NCBI GenBank assembly: GCA_038503065.1
Contig: JBCAMK010000020.1
Location: forward strand, 124,001 to 188,000
Reading direction: 5' to 3'
DNA: 64,000 nucleotides
DNA from: Paragyromitra xinjiangensis
Taxonomy: Eukaryota; Ascomycota; Pezizomycetes; Pezizales; Discinaceae
Position numbers and translations under genes: made by a program. Of the stretch, positions 36,101 through 47,947 are shown one piece after another (positions within the stretch are counted from its first letter, which is position 1; each line of letters opens with the position of its first letter). Below the pieces are notes generated by a model. That model did no database searches and was not told the origin of the DNA. It saw only the letters and a program-made list of their open reading frames with translations.

Positions 36101-37984
36101 AGAGAGAAAAAAAAACTACCACCCCACCTTCTCGAAGCCCCACCCGGAAATATTACAAACCCCCCCCAAAGTCGCCTCATCGTACATCTGACGAAATCAC
36201 TTTGAAAAAAAAAACCTGCGCACCTCAAAACCTCACCCCCTCTTCTCTACCCAACGGCCACCTGCCACTCAATCACTGACATGTCGTATTCCAAACCACA
36301 CCTCGGCAATCTCGCATTTCCTGATCCCGATGCCATGGAAGAGAGCGCTGTGGCTGAGCTCAACTACCGATGATCAGCTAAGCCACACAACAGCCACATG
36401 CCTCCCCCCCCAAAAAAAGCTGAGATTACGACAACAGGATACGAACCCATGGCATAAATAACACCTACCCAAAAGCCCCACGGTGAACTACCCCGCTGCG
36501 TAGGGAGGGGCGATGTGTCTCACTGGTGTGACGCGTTCATGGCAGTGCGATAACATAGCCCAGAGCCTCATATTTAAGCTTAGGGAAAATACACTAATAA
36601 AACCTCCGAACCCCACGTGACGTTAAGACGTACCCAAGGTACATACTGAGGCGTAAGAGGCGTAAGCATAAGCGTTAGAGAACAGTTTCATCCGTATACA
36701 TACCGGGAGCAATACGTCTAGGCCTTTAAAAAAAGAATACCAAGAACTGAGTACCTTCCAAAGCGCCTCGTGACACCTCGTGCACCCCGTGAGGAACCTG
36801 ACCAAATGTCAATGATCCTGGTGAGAGGGGGGGGGTGAAATCTGAATTTCTACTTGGATGTACTCTGCACTGATGATACATCACAAGCTACATCTCCTAT
36901 CCGAAGAGTTTCACACCACATCTCCGATCTCTCATTCTCGCCCACTCAACGGTCGGGAACGACTCGGCCGCTGTTCCGCCCCCCGCCCTCTTTCCGAATG
37001 ACTACTACCCCGCTTTAGACGTAACGTAAGGGAGGGCGGACGAGAGGGTGAGGAATGATGAGAGACAACCACTGGATTGCGACCGCTTGCGGGGTATTGC
37101 GGTGGCGTTTGTTTGAAACTTGTAAAGGTGATCATTTCCCACATCTCACTTGTGAGGCAGAATCAGCACGGCGATCATCACTTCACCGGTTATCACTCAT
37201 GCTAGGGCACTCGGCAGTGTTCGGAAACTAGTGACAACTTCTGTCATCATAGTCACTTCGCCTAGGGATAACAGCAGGGACATGTTCACTCGTGATTGTA
37301 CAGTAGCTTATTTTGATTCCGATAAATTCTTGTTTTTTTTAGTTCCATAGATTTTTTTCAATTCCATGTTTCCATGTTTCATACAAAACATCTTCTCCGC
37401 AGTCTAGTTCTATTCTCATGCGTCAATGCGCATCACAGGGACTAGCTGATCCATCCTTTTCCTTCACTGGAACTGAATCCACACCAACATCTAACAGCTC
37501 CTCCCTTTTTCCTCAGTCCCTTGATCTTGAGAAGGGTACAGAACACAAAGCGACAGCAAAGGAAAAAAAAAGCAAGAAAAGACCTTCCCATAAACAAAAG
37601 CATAAAAAGCATCGCTCATAAAAACCCCCAGTGCAAGAACCAAACCGACCCGGTAACGAATGAAAAGAAGCCAAAAAAGAAAGACCGCCGACCACCCGCA
37701 ATAAAAGAGATTCATGCAAGTAAATAAAACAGAAAAGCAAAAAGCCCAACCGATCCAAACCCGAATCCGTCCAAAAAAGTAAGGAGAGGCATAAAGAATA
37801 AACATAGAAGATGAAAAAAGATGAAAACAAAGAAAACCCGTAAACCCCCATGAAAAGATTTTTTTCTTTACATTCTCTTTTTCTTCCTCCATTTTTTGTT
37901 CTTTTGCAGTGGTCCATGTCTACCATGTCCATAGAAATCGTATATTCACAAAAAAAAATCCGTTTCCTGCTCCGTCTTAGTTTA
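30146..37984. other. Very long gene-poor region
   Basis: Nearly 8 kb without a supportable gene. A clear inverted-repeat element lies at 30912-31157. Frames at 32944-33297, 34363-34668, 35024-35386, 35298-35678 and 37513-38040 overlap in alternative phases, are low-complexity or lack motifs, and are treated as chance. A 30-codon frame with a C-rich fungal-style leader occurs at 36281-36373 and a tRNA-B-box-like word near 36436-36446; neither is convincing. 37390-37980 is A-rich 3' flank of the next gene. Confidence 0.6.
30912..31157. mobile_element. Inverted-repeat element with 45-bp arms (MITE-like)
   Basis: The left arm 30912-30956 and the right arm 31113-31157 are reverse complements at 44 of 45 positions (single G/A difference in the middle). 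The termini read TACGTACTCGGGTG inward. The 156-bp interior has no coding potential. Near identity of the arms suggests a recent or actively conserved insertion, or a foldback formed in place. Target-site duplications could not be fixed because the right flank continues as ACGTACGTAT. Confidence 0.8.
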
Positions 37985-39445
37985 TCAAAGACGTAACTTC
38001 CTTCTAATTCGCACCACCCCGATCTGAATCCACACCACAAACTCTAACCACCTCTTGAACGCCGGCCTTCTTTCCTTCTTCCCACCAAGCCCCCATTTAG
38101 GCCCAGTCCCATGCTTCCCACGACCCTGATTCCCCGACATCCCGCGCCCTTCGGCGCAATCCTCCTCAGGAACCTTCTCAGGAAGTTGGTTCGCCAAGTC
38201 GTCATCCCAAACTGTACCATTCGTCATGTTGCTTCCACCTGAGTTTCCCCTTCCACGACCCGAGCACCGAGATGTTGCACGCGACCTTTCCTCCCCCTTA
38301 GCTTCTGACCGACGCCTTTTGCGTTCTCGCTTCTCTTCCTTCTTCTCTTGCTTCGCTTCCCACGCAAGACGAGCCGCAACAATTGAGGCTCCATAAGTTG
38401 GCGAAGGATCGCGCACGTGTCTAGTAGTCTCCGATGAAGAGCGGCCAATGCGCGATCTCCTGAAAGATGGTGCCCTACTTCCGGTAGGTGACGGGTTGTG
38501 GGTAATTGCCGACTCGAAAGTCCTGACTGGGAAATCAACAACCGATGTGGGTGAAACTGGAGTAGTCAAGGTGCTGCCGCTTGCACGTCGTTGGTGCAAA
38601 TCAGTCATGCTTCCTGTCGGTAACATTGGTGTGCTACGGCCCGTATTCAAATGCAATCCCCCTCTTATCGACCTGCTGCTGCCTTGGAGAACAGTCCTGC
38701 GCGTTACGCTCTCGTCGTCGTCTGAGTCGTCACTGGACTCGTTGGATGTATTGTAGTGTGAAACCTCAGGTGTGTATCCGCCACGACGGGGAAGCTGTCG
38801 CTTAGGATGCGCAAAGGGTGCGTTCACCAGCAAAGGCGAGTTACCACTAGTCCCTGAAAAATTCCGTCGGTGGCGGTTCGAGAATGGTGATTCGTCGTCA
38901 ACCCCGCTCGAGTCTCCAGTATTGTCGAAAATTCCCAACCCAACGCCTCCCGGCAAACCTCCGTCCGATCGCGATAGATCTAGTGAATTACCTCGCGAGG
39001 ACCCACTGACCTTCTTCAATAGCGGCTTTATCTTACCTCGTGCCCGATGGACAGTTGTCGACGAGTGGTGAGGGTAGATTGTGTCCAATGGAGGTGAGCC
39101 GGGGCCAGAAAAGAATCCCTCATCAACAATGTCGTCGAAAGCAAGCTGTTCTTCAGACGTCTTCTTATTGTCGGAGCGACTACGCTTGTGCAGTCTAGAT
39201 GCAGCCTTTGTGACATGTCTGGCAGCAACCAAGCCGGGATTCAACCGCGGTGAAGGAGATGAAGATGCAGAGCTTGTTGATGGTGGACCAGTTGAGCGGT
39301 ACGACGTGGTCCTGGGCAGTGTTGATGTAGATGAGGGGTAGTAACCGGTCGCAAACGGCGGTGGAGTGGAAGGGGTTGTGGGAGAAATAGCGTGCGGATG
39401 TCGAGGTGGGTGGTATTGATGTGAGGGCACGATAGAAGAAGTCAT
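37985..39445 (-). CDS. Disordered hypothetical protein, Ser/Pro-rich
   Basis: An unrecognised protein of 486 aa from the internal Met MTSSIVPSHQYHPP. The frame itself opens 50 codons earlier, at 39595, but those residues look like translated leader. Long Ser/Thr/Pro-rich tracts dominate. The order is a His/Pro-rich N-terminus, a short likely-ordered helix (LNPGLVAARHVTKAASRLHK), an acidic segment (EEQLAFDDIVDEGFFSG), repeated SP/TP sites, and a Lys/Glu/Arg-rich predicted helix (WEAKQEKKEEKRERKRRR) that could act as a nuclear signal. It ends in a hydrophobic/basic tail (RWLEFVVWIQIGVVRIRRKL). The many SP, RRxS-like and acidic sites suggest a phosphoregulated scaffold or signalling protein, but no function is claimed. 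The long open frame on the minus strand and its composition support it being a gene. Confidence 0.72.
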   Translation of the reverse strand: MTSSIVPSHQYHPPRHPHAISPTTPSTPPPFATGYYPSSTSTLPRTTSYRSTGPPSTSSASSSPSPRLNPGLVAARHVTKAASRLHKRSRSDNKKTSEEQLAFDDIVDEGFFSGPGSPPLDTIYPHHSSTTVHRARGKIKPLLKKVSGSSRGNSLDLSRSDGGLPGGVGLGIFDNTGDSSGVDDESPFSNRHRRNFSGTSGNSPLLVNAPFAHPKRQLPRRGGYTPEVSHYNTSNESSDDSDDDESVTRRTVLQGSSRSIRGGLHLNTGRSTPMLPTGSMTDLHQRRASGSTLTTPVSPTSVVDFPVRTFESAITHNPSPTGSRAPSFRRSRIGRSSSETTRHVRDPSPTYGASIVAARLAWEAKQEKKEEKRERKRRRSEAKGEERSRATSRCSGRGRGNSGGSNMTNGTVWDDDLANQLPEKVPEEDCAEGRGMSGNQGRGKHGTGPKWGLGGKKERRPAFKRWLEFVVWIQIGVVRIRRKLRL

Positions 39446-40950
39446 GTTTGGAGATGTTGATATATTCGTTACAAGCTCCAGAGGGTGTTTTGGCGGAATA
39501 AAAAACTGTTTACAAGTAATGCAGACAGAAGGGGAGGCTCCCCGGAGTTTGTACCAAGCGACTGACGACGACAATAAAGGCGGAGCAAGTAGCAAGGCAG
39601 GACCTGATCAGCAGGGAGGAGGGGAAGAGTGAACGAGGCAAGGCAATAATGACGACCAAGCAGGCGGTCGCAGCAAACTGCTGTGGCTGCTTAGTTGTGC
39701 CTTAGAACTGATCTCACCAAGCCAAGAAGCAAAGCACCTCTGAGATTTGAGATCCCGGATACGTCGTCCGTTGCTGTGTGCAGTGCGTGGGCGCTGCCGA
39801 TCCGGTTTTTTCTCAATGCGACCGAGGAACCGAGACGACAAACCACTTTTCTCTTCAACTCTCTTGTTCACACCAAACCAGGCTCCCCGCAATCAAACAA
39901 ACAAGAGCTCTGGAACCGGCACTGGGACACCCCAATAATAAACCCAGTTGAAAAAGTATGTAGCTCTGATTCCCCACCCCTATTTGTTTTTTTTCCCTTC
40001 TAATTTCCCCGCGCAGCGAGACCCGAAGAGGTAGGTGGGCTGAACGAACCAGGGTTGGCTGATTGATGGCTGAAGGAGTGGAACCTTTCGTGGTTGTCCG
40101 TAAAAGAACAAACCTCGCTAGCTATCAACCTACCAAAGAGCACCTAGAAGAGAAGCTGAAAAAAAGCTAGGCAGAACAAATAAAATTGCTTAGTTAACAC
40201 ATGTATAATTACGACGACTGATATGCCAGATGAGGGAAATTTATCAACAAAGGGTGAGGGGTGAGGGGGCTCAGTAATTACCAGCTGAATGACCCATGAG
40301 ACGGATGCAGATTGGGTCGTCAGTAGTGAGTTGCGATGAGATGAGGGTGGGAATAGAATCCAAGAGCCCTGGGGGACCAAAGAGAAGCTTTGTTAGCGGA
40401 TTTGTCACTTGGGGTTTGACGGGATAAGACGGGATAAGAAGAGGAGAAAAAGAGAAAAACTAAACAAGATTCCCCGGTTCGGTTCTTTCTTTCTTTTTTC
40501 TTCTCTATTCTGTCCCCTCTTCTTTCCTGCTGTCTTGTTGATAACAAACTCACCTTTTTCTCGGTTGGTGTGTTGCAGCGAATAACAACGAGCAGGAGAG
40601 GTCAGTTGAGTTGTTGAGTTCCGCCGACCGACAGCAGACGACCGACCGATAACACAGCCTTGACTTTATCTCCACACCACACTTGGTAGAAAAGCCTGTC
40701 CTGGCTGTTCGTTTCCTTGGCCCAGCCCGGAGATACAGCAGCAGCAAGCAGCAGGAAATGGCGGGGAAATGGATAAGGCAGAGGGAGTGATTGGGAGAAG
40801 GATAGTAGATAAAGAGGAAACGAGGGGGGTAGAGATGATGGAAGAGAGGGAAGGGGGAAGAGAGGGGGTTCGAGACGTCAAGAAACTCCCAGAGAGAGAA
40901 GACGATAGTTGATAGCGAGGAGAAAAAGCCTACTCTCAAGTAAAAAAAAC
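39446..40950 (-). promoter_or_regulatory. Pyrimidine-rich leader/promoter of the disordered-protein gene
   Basis: Read on the minus strand this 1.5 kb is dominated by CT-rich tracts. It contains a strong splice donor, AAAAG|GTGAGT, at 40554/40553 followed by an AG-poor, pyrimidine-rich stretch. This looks like a long 5' UTR with at least one leader intron. The acceptor is not fixed. Short frames on both strands here are treated as chance. Confidence 0.4.
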
Positions 40951-43900
40951 TTCACTCAATGTCTCTCACTGTCTGCCTGTCTCTATCTGCTCCTCCTCTG
41001 TGCCTCAACCGCTGAAAAAGAAAAGAGGGCGATAGAAGAAGGCAACTCTACGATGGGAGGATATGAAGAAGCAAATTTTGGGAACACACGGGAAGGGCCA
41101 AGTCCCTTTTTCATGTAGGTACGCTGTACATGAACCTGTGCATCGCTTCACGCATCGACAACAACACCTGGAGGTGCGATATGTGCTCACTACATGATGT
41201 TTAGACACCTTCCGCCAGAGGTAAAACCATCTAACCCTACTTCTCACTGACATCTCCGTAGCGCTCTCAGTTTCCAAGAGTAGTGAGAGTACAAGCCTGC
41301 TACAAGGTATGTACATGTAAATGGTCTAGGCAGAACGAGTATCTACCAAGATCATTCCCACCACTTTGTTTCCTTCCAATTTCGCGTATCGTATCGCCCT
41401 CTAAACTTATATCACCAATTCCCCAATGATAACGTCCTGATCCCTCTGTCGCGCGTCAATATTTATTTTCAACAACCTCGAGTAAGCGCGTTGTTTACCT
41501 TCTCAAAATATCTCCCCGATCCGTTTCGTTTCCCCCCAGACGTCTCGTTTCCCCCTGACCATCCATCCTCCATCCCATCAACGCGTCCCGAGCGCCGCAA
41601 TCAATCACCACACCACCCATGCCCCCTGCCCTGTTCTGCCTCCCCCACCGCTGCAACGAACATCGGTCGAAGTAGAGACACTTTGTAGAAAAAGCCCAGG
41701 CGCATCGCGTGCACTGTCGTCCGCTCGCAAACACCCGCCCATCTTGGGGAGTTCCATCCTGAACCCTACTCCCATCCCGCACGCATCCCAGAGTCCAGCA
41801 CATCCATCGAGAGAGAGCATCACGTACATTACATACGCGCAGGTTTCTACACCCCACTACTGTACAATTCCGCACACCGCCGTGAACAACACAACGTTCT
41901 CCATCCCCACGCCTACCTGCCTCTATATCCCTAGCCTTGTCCCCGCAGTTGTTGCCCACGGCGACAGACAGCGCCTTATCTCCATCCACCATCTGCACAG
42001 CGCGGGCGGGACTTGAAGCAAACGGGTGGCCCACCCCAGATATCGATAAGCGTACCAACGTGCGAACCAACAGTAGCGCGCCGTACTAACCAGGCACTTT
42101 CCAATCCCAATTTCACGAGCACCCAACCCATTCTGGGATTGGCCTCTCCACCACTATTCCCCTTTCAGAATCCCCACCGGTTATAGATGAAATCGACAGG
42201 GTTCACCCACACGCTCGGAGCCCCCGAGATCTGGCTGACAGGGTTGTATGAGCGGCTAGTCGCTTTTCAGTGTGGCTCGTGTGGCCATCCTCTGTTCTGG
42301 GCGTCTAGTGGCTTTCTTGACACCCGCTTTAGCTCACTCTGTGGCTAGGAACTCAGGAACCATGCCCATAGCGGTGGCGATGTGGCTGGGTGGCGTGACA
42401 ATCATCTTTTTCCGGAGATTAGTTCGATGACGGTCTCAGGCCGGAAATCTGGGAGATTTACAGTTTGGCAGTTGGGGGTCACTCTCACATGCAACTTTAT
42501 TTAGAAGAAAGAGAAAGAAAAGGTAAACCCTTCGTCAGGATGATCGTGAGATAGACAGAAACTGGCAATCGATTTAAGCCCTACGCGCGTCCCACCACCA
42601 GTGATATTAGAGGAGGCGTGGAAGGGAAATCCCTCCCATTACCTCCCATCACCGCTACATCATTATCACAGCAACGAATTATTATCCCCACGGGCCCGTA
42701 TTCGACCACCGGAGATCCCAGAGCGGTAGGTAGCCGCCCAGAGGTTGGCTCGTTCGTTGTCAGCTGGTCAAATTTCCAAAACTCAAGACCAGCACGAACC
42801 GAGAATAGCAGCACCTTCCGTGGACCGTGATTGCGCGCGGCAGAATGGATAAAGCACTGGTAACAAATTTTGTTCTCCCATTCAATCGGCGGCCCAGGAA
42901 GAAAATGGATCCCCAGAAGGGTCGTGGAATCCAGCCTTCTTTCTTCTGTCCCATGGAAGGGAAGGCCAATTTGGCCCTCCCAATTCGATGGGAGAAGCGA
43001 GTGGTAGCAACCGTAGCCTGTCCCGGACTTGTGGTTGCAACGAAAGACTCCTGGTGATCGCGGAGATCTGCGGTCATGATGATATCACAACTGACAGTAC
43101 TCTGGATTGAGATGTTGTTGTTATTGTTGTCATCATCACTATTGACACCAGTCGCGATAACTCGCTACAGGTGATTCCCATGACAAAGCAATCTTTCTCG
43201 CGATCGTATCCCATCGTCTCGCCAATGAATTAGTTAGTGCAGACATCTATAGATCGTGCAGTAGTCTTCAGGCCCACAATCGCTTCAGCCAGAGGGAGAG
43301 AAAAAACATGTTGGCCCAATCCCATGTGCACGATACCAAGTTTTCACGCGAAATGTTCTAGTCTAGTTCCCTCTAGCTAAACTCTTCACGGGTAACCGCC
43401 TACCATCCATGCACGACCCACTCTAAGAAACCGCAAGCGTCGCCGTGGCAATCCCCCCACATTAGCTATCGAGCGATAATCCATGATTCTGCACTCCACT
43501 CGGATGCCATCATTTCCGAGTCTCTAACGTTTTCAAAATGTCTCATAGGGCTCCGGGCTCAGGGCTAAAAGTCAATCTCCCAACTATCCCGCAGTTGTGA
43601 CCCTCAGGAGCTATCAAATAAACTTCAACGAGTTTTGATCTCGACCACATTGTTTCAAAACGCTTCCTTCCTGGCGCATAATAAATATAAAATATAGAAA
43701 TACCACCACACGAAATGAACAACGGCAATGACATGATAAAAACGTTTTCCGCAAATTAGCCAAGATACCACCTCCTAACTGCCCACAACCAGCCTTATCC
43801 CTGTTCCGAACCCAAACCCGACCCACCACGGAAAGACCCAGAAGCTATGGTAAAAAAACACCACCGCTTCGGTATCCTGCCGTTTCTGCACAACATTCCG

Positions 43901-45992
43901 AACAGCTCCGTCGATGAATCAAACATAGGCTCGGGATTCAACCTCCTGCTGTCTTCCGACTGGACGTTGACTTGAGCAAGGTAGACCGCACGGTGGTACC
44001 TTGGAGGTTACTAACTAGGGTGGATGGGAAATTATCCCTTATCACCCCGCCTTCTTTGTTTAGTCCCGATATCTAGTCACGTTTACTTTCCCCAATAGAG
44101 ACGATCTCCAGGGTCCAATGTTCTCGATTCTTCATAGAACCTTCGGTGTTTCTTCTTGGCTGCGGGTGTCTAAGCGAAACAATTTCCTTGAAGGTGGCTC
44201 TTGCGTAGCTTAACCAATGATGGTCCTGGGCTAATATTTCACCGAAATTGCAGGTTTTGATTGCTCGCGTTCGTGGGTCCGGGTTATGTCGTGGACTGTC
44301 TCTGGAGTTGATATCACGGCGCGTAATTTCGTGGGTATCACGAGACGTCTGGGTTTGAGTATTAGCGCTAACGGCTGAGAGGTTGATGAGTACATGTAGT
44401 TGAATGAGGGCTGGGCATGGGGTGGCTTCATGACAAGGCACTCGCTTTTGATGCTCCTAGGAATGGCTTTTATTGCTTCATTGTTATTAGGTACAAGAAT
44501 ATCGCATGTAGCGGAAGCTATGGTGTTCTTGTTTTTCTACTCTGCTAGATATCGATGTATAGTCATCTAGGTAGTAGTGCCATCCTCGCTGGGTGCTGTC
44601 ACTGCTGTTTCCCTTTTAAATTGTGTGTTGGATTAAATCGGTTGTATATATGCTCATTACCGCGCGCTGAGGTTTAGCTATAGGATTAGTGAAGCCAACC
44701 AGATCTCTGGAGCTTACCTTTAATGCCAGCCGCTAATGTAGTGAATAAAACTTTGATTCGGTAGGAGCCCCATTGTGAGAACCTCGCGAAAGATTACCGA
44801 GAGAAAAGACAACATAGGAGCAACTGAAGGAAGACATCTAATCCCTAACGATATCGCGACGAAAGTTAAAGTACCAGGAGTAACACAAGGCTGGTGCAGA
44901 TACAATAAAGTAATATTAACTCGCATTTCAAGCTGCTCTTGGGTAGTCCGGAGGGGTTGGTTGCTTATTAAACCACTATTTTCGTCTGTAGGCGGCGAAG
45001 AGCTACTTCAGTTATTCGTTTTTACGGTGGGAGGGCTTCTGTCTTCCTTCTTTTTCGACTGGGGGATAATATAGGTATACATATAATATGCGTGGTGTTC
45101 TAGCATGATTTTTCACGAAGCTGGGATCCAGATTAGATCGGAGAAAAAATCGGTGGCTGTGCATATGGGGTGATAGATGGTTTGGGGTATTAATCGAAAA
45201 GGATCCGAGCTAAGTGGTTAGAGATGGGAAACTTGATATGATCCTTGCAGGGTTTGGCTGTTTGGGGAGAATATATCAACAGAATCGTTCACGAGTGATA
45301 AGTCATGACTCTAGAGCACGTTACTAATTCCAAAGAGGGGGCTGGGCGGTGGATATACCATCGTTTTAGATTGGATCGTATTAAATGTATCTTAAATAAT
45401 TCTAGCCTTTAAGTTGGCTATGGTGGTTTAAAGGTAATTTATATTCTACGTAGCTTGTTAGTGCACCATAGCCCATGTTATGCTTAAGCTTCGTGCGCAG
45501 TCTCTTGCAGTAAAGCTTCGCCTTTTGCAAAAGTGGACGGCTAATCAGCTACTGTAGAAGGTGATAGTAGGATTGTATGTTTGAGGTCGTCTTGGTATTT
45601 GAGGCGTTCTGGCTTATACGAAGAAATGAATGCTTTTAGTGGGTGTGTTGAATAGCTTGTTTTTTTCTTTCAAAAAGCTCGAGGTTCCGAAAAATTGGTT
45701 TCATTCCATATATATTTCAACGAATTAGTGGAGTTTTCGTGTGATATCTAGGTGGGTGCTGGTGTGGAAAGTTATGTCCTTGATCTTGGTTAAGGTGGCT
45801 CTGGGCTCCTTCTGGGCTTGAACAGCTGTGGCTATACTTTGCCCTACACGGGAAAACACTAGAAGCTAAGGAAGAAGGCAAATGCGTTGGTTGTTAGCTA
45901 TAGGTTAGAGAACGAGATTCATTATATGTGAGAGTCTGGTGGCGGGCTTTATGGTAGTTCGGGAGAAAGCCTTATACATATTCCTCCTCTGG
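40951..45992. other. Gene-poor region, no supportable gene
   Basis: About 5 kb. 41490-42070 is C-rich on the plus strand, resembling a fungal promoter or leader, but no credible start codon with a following gene was found. The frames 41495-42070 (minus), 42760-43077, 43543-43829 and 44073-44441 show no domain signature and overlap others. Confidence 0.5.
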
Positions 45993-46719
45993 CTAAAACA
46001 CAACACAGCCAAGCCACGTCTCATCCGTCTCAAAACCCAATATTTCTTCGTCACTCTCGTAATCTACCTGAGGATTCTCTTTCGGTCGATCTAGCCTGAA
46101 GTAAATCGAATCGCACAACCCTATATGGGTATCGTAAGTTTCCTTCCCCCACCCAGTCTCCACAAACCCAAACTTCTTCAGCAGGCTTGAAGATGCGATA
46201 TTCCTTGGGTCTACGTTTGCCTTCAGGCTATTTATCTTCGGCCAATTTCTCCAGAAGAATTCCAAGAACGCTTCCATTGCTTCGCTCCCGATTCCTTGCC
46301 TCCAATATGAGGGGTGCAACATGTACCAAATTTCATTCTTAAAAACTCCCATTGTACCGATAAGCTTTGGCGATGAGGTCGGCGAGGAAGATTTGAGGCA
46401 GAGCGCGAAGCGGGTCACGTCGGGATTGATAGGCCTAGAGAGGAAGGAGACGGTTTGGGAGATTTCAGTGTGAGGTGCCCAGGACCTGGGTCGGAATTTA
46501 TGTCAAGATTTAGTTCGGATAGTCGGGTATTTATGGGAGAGCTGTTGGAGGGTATAATCACCAGTATTTCATCGCATCATGGTTTGAGAGGATCTCGTGG
46601 TACGATTCGGCATCGCTTTCTTGCAGGCGACGGAAAAGTAGACGTTTAGTTTCGATCTCGTATGCTGGGCTGTTGAGATTGGGGTCTAGTTTCTTTGGTC
46701 TTTCAGGCGTGCAAGACAT
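45993..46719 (-). CDS. GNAT-family N-acetyltransferase (RimJ/RimL-like)
   Basis: An acetyl-CoA-dependent N-acetyltransferase of the Acetyltransf_3 (RimJ/L) branch. The acceptor is unknown; members acetylate amines, peptides or protein N-termini. Exons complement(45993..46485, 46562..46719) join in phase to 216 aa. IETKRLLFRRLQESDAES is the typical N-terminal strand-helix. KYWSWAPHT, formed across the splice, matches the usual x-Y-x-x-W/x-P-H segment. GVFKNEIWYMLHPSYWRQ leads into the acetyl-CoA pyrophosphate loop RQGIGSEAMEAFLEF. VDPRNIASSSLLKKFGFVE is the family's late N-x-x-S-x-x-x-L-x-K-x-G-F motif. The start MSCTPERPKK at 46719 is preferred over the upstream Met at 46800 because the extra 27 residues are low-complexity. 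No signal peptide. Confidence 0.88.
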
Positions 46720-47947
46720 GTTGATTTCTTGTTTCTTCTTCTTGCTGATTTGTCTTCCGGGGTCTTTGGAGTTTTCTGCAGCTGCTCTTATATCCATCAA
46801 GGGATTTCAACCTCGCTATATAGACCAGTGGGGGCCGCAGTATTTTCAGCTGAGAAACGATTTTGGTTGCGGAAACCTCAGCTTTTTTTGGAGTGGTAGA
46901 CAACAACGCAGAGGCTTGGCAGTCTTAGTTAACCTTTTCCGGCGAAATATTCAATTGGTTACCCAAGCCTCGTTGTAACCTAAGTGTACTTCTATAGAAG
47001 TACACTTAGCTAGCTGGCGAAGCGGTCATCACTAGGCGCGATAGTACCATAACTCAGGTGGTTGGATGACCTGATGAATCAATCAATCTACCGCGTTGTA
47101 CCCTCTATCACTCTATCGTGGTTCAGCACTGACTATCAAAAAAAAACTTTATCTTACGCCTGGGGTCAATCACGATGGCTCACCGGAAGCAGCCAGCCCT
47201 GGATTCAAAACAGCTAGAACTGTTAACGTTAACGTTATCGACGACGATGGCGGGTATGAATTTGAAAGCTAAACAAAACCCAAATCCGAAACCCAAATCG
47301 TCATGCTTGTCGCTTTTTCTGCCATCTTCAGTCGTATCTAAATGGTTGCAAATATTGTCGGTCGCCTATGGTGTGAATAGCTCTTTGATTTTGTCGATTA
47401 CACAGTTGGAAATCCGACTGTGTAAAGCACGTTGGTATGCGCATATGTTGTGTAGGAACTTAAGCTACAGTACACAGCTATCTTGTGAGGTTGTGCCATT
47501 TAGATATCACAACCGCTGATTCTCCGATGTTTTTCAATACGCAATTTTGCTGTACGTGTAGCTGGGATAGTACATGTAACTTTAGGAATAGCCCCCTGGC
47601 GGTCGGGATCGTATCGAATGATACCATTTTATCAATCTGTTTGATGGTCTAGCAGTCTAGCAGTTGCTGATCCCTCCAAATTGACAGGAGGTTCAACTAT
47701 CCACTTTGGTAATTTTTGCTATTTCTTGCCGGGGGCGGTATATACTCTACACCTTTGAATAAATACACAATTTTCACACATCTCTACTGCTATGTATTTG
47801 ATGCGTTACCTTTTCAGACTATAGAACTAGTTTACATAGTTTCTCTGTGTCTTTATCATAGTACCTGTCGTTTACACGCGCAATACTTCTGTGCTATAGT
47901 GGTATTCTCTTAATCTTAACACTATAGAGCATATATAGCTTGAATTT
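46720..47947. other. Intergenic region with a perfect palindrome
   Basis: Contains the 30-bp palindrome at 46980-47009. The 47175-47519 frame starts with ATG but an alternative frame over the same bases looks equally protein-like, so no call is made. A TATA-like GGTATATAC occurs near 47737 and may belong to the gene whose 3' exons follow; its 5' exons could not be found. Confidence 0.5.
46980..47009. repeat. Perfect 30-bp palindrome
   Basis: CTAAGTGTACTTCTA followed exactly by its reverse complement TAGAAGTACACTTAG, with no spacer. It lies 260 bp upstream of the acetyltransferase start codon. Confidence 0.9.

Noticed and set aside
36410..36510. Possible tRNA on the minus strand (B-box-like GGTTCGTATCC and T-run)
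   Set aside because: A T-loop and weak T-stem can be drawn, but no acceptable anticodon arm or full acceptor stem forms; at best a decayed tRNA-derived relic.
41495..42070. 191-aa minus-strand frame
   Set aside because: Mirror of a C-rich promoter-like tract; Gly/Arg/Val bias follows base composition and no motif is visible.
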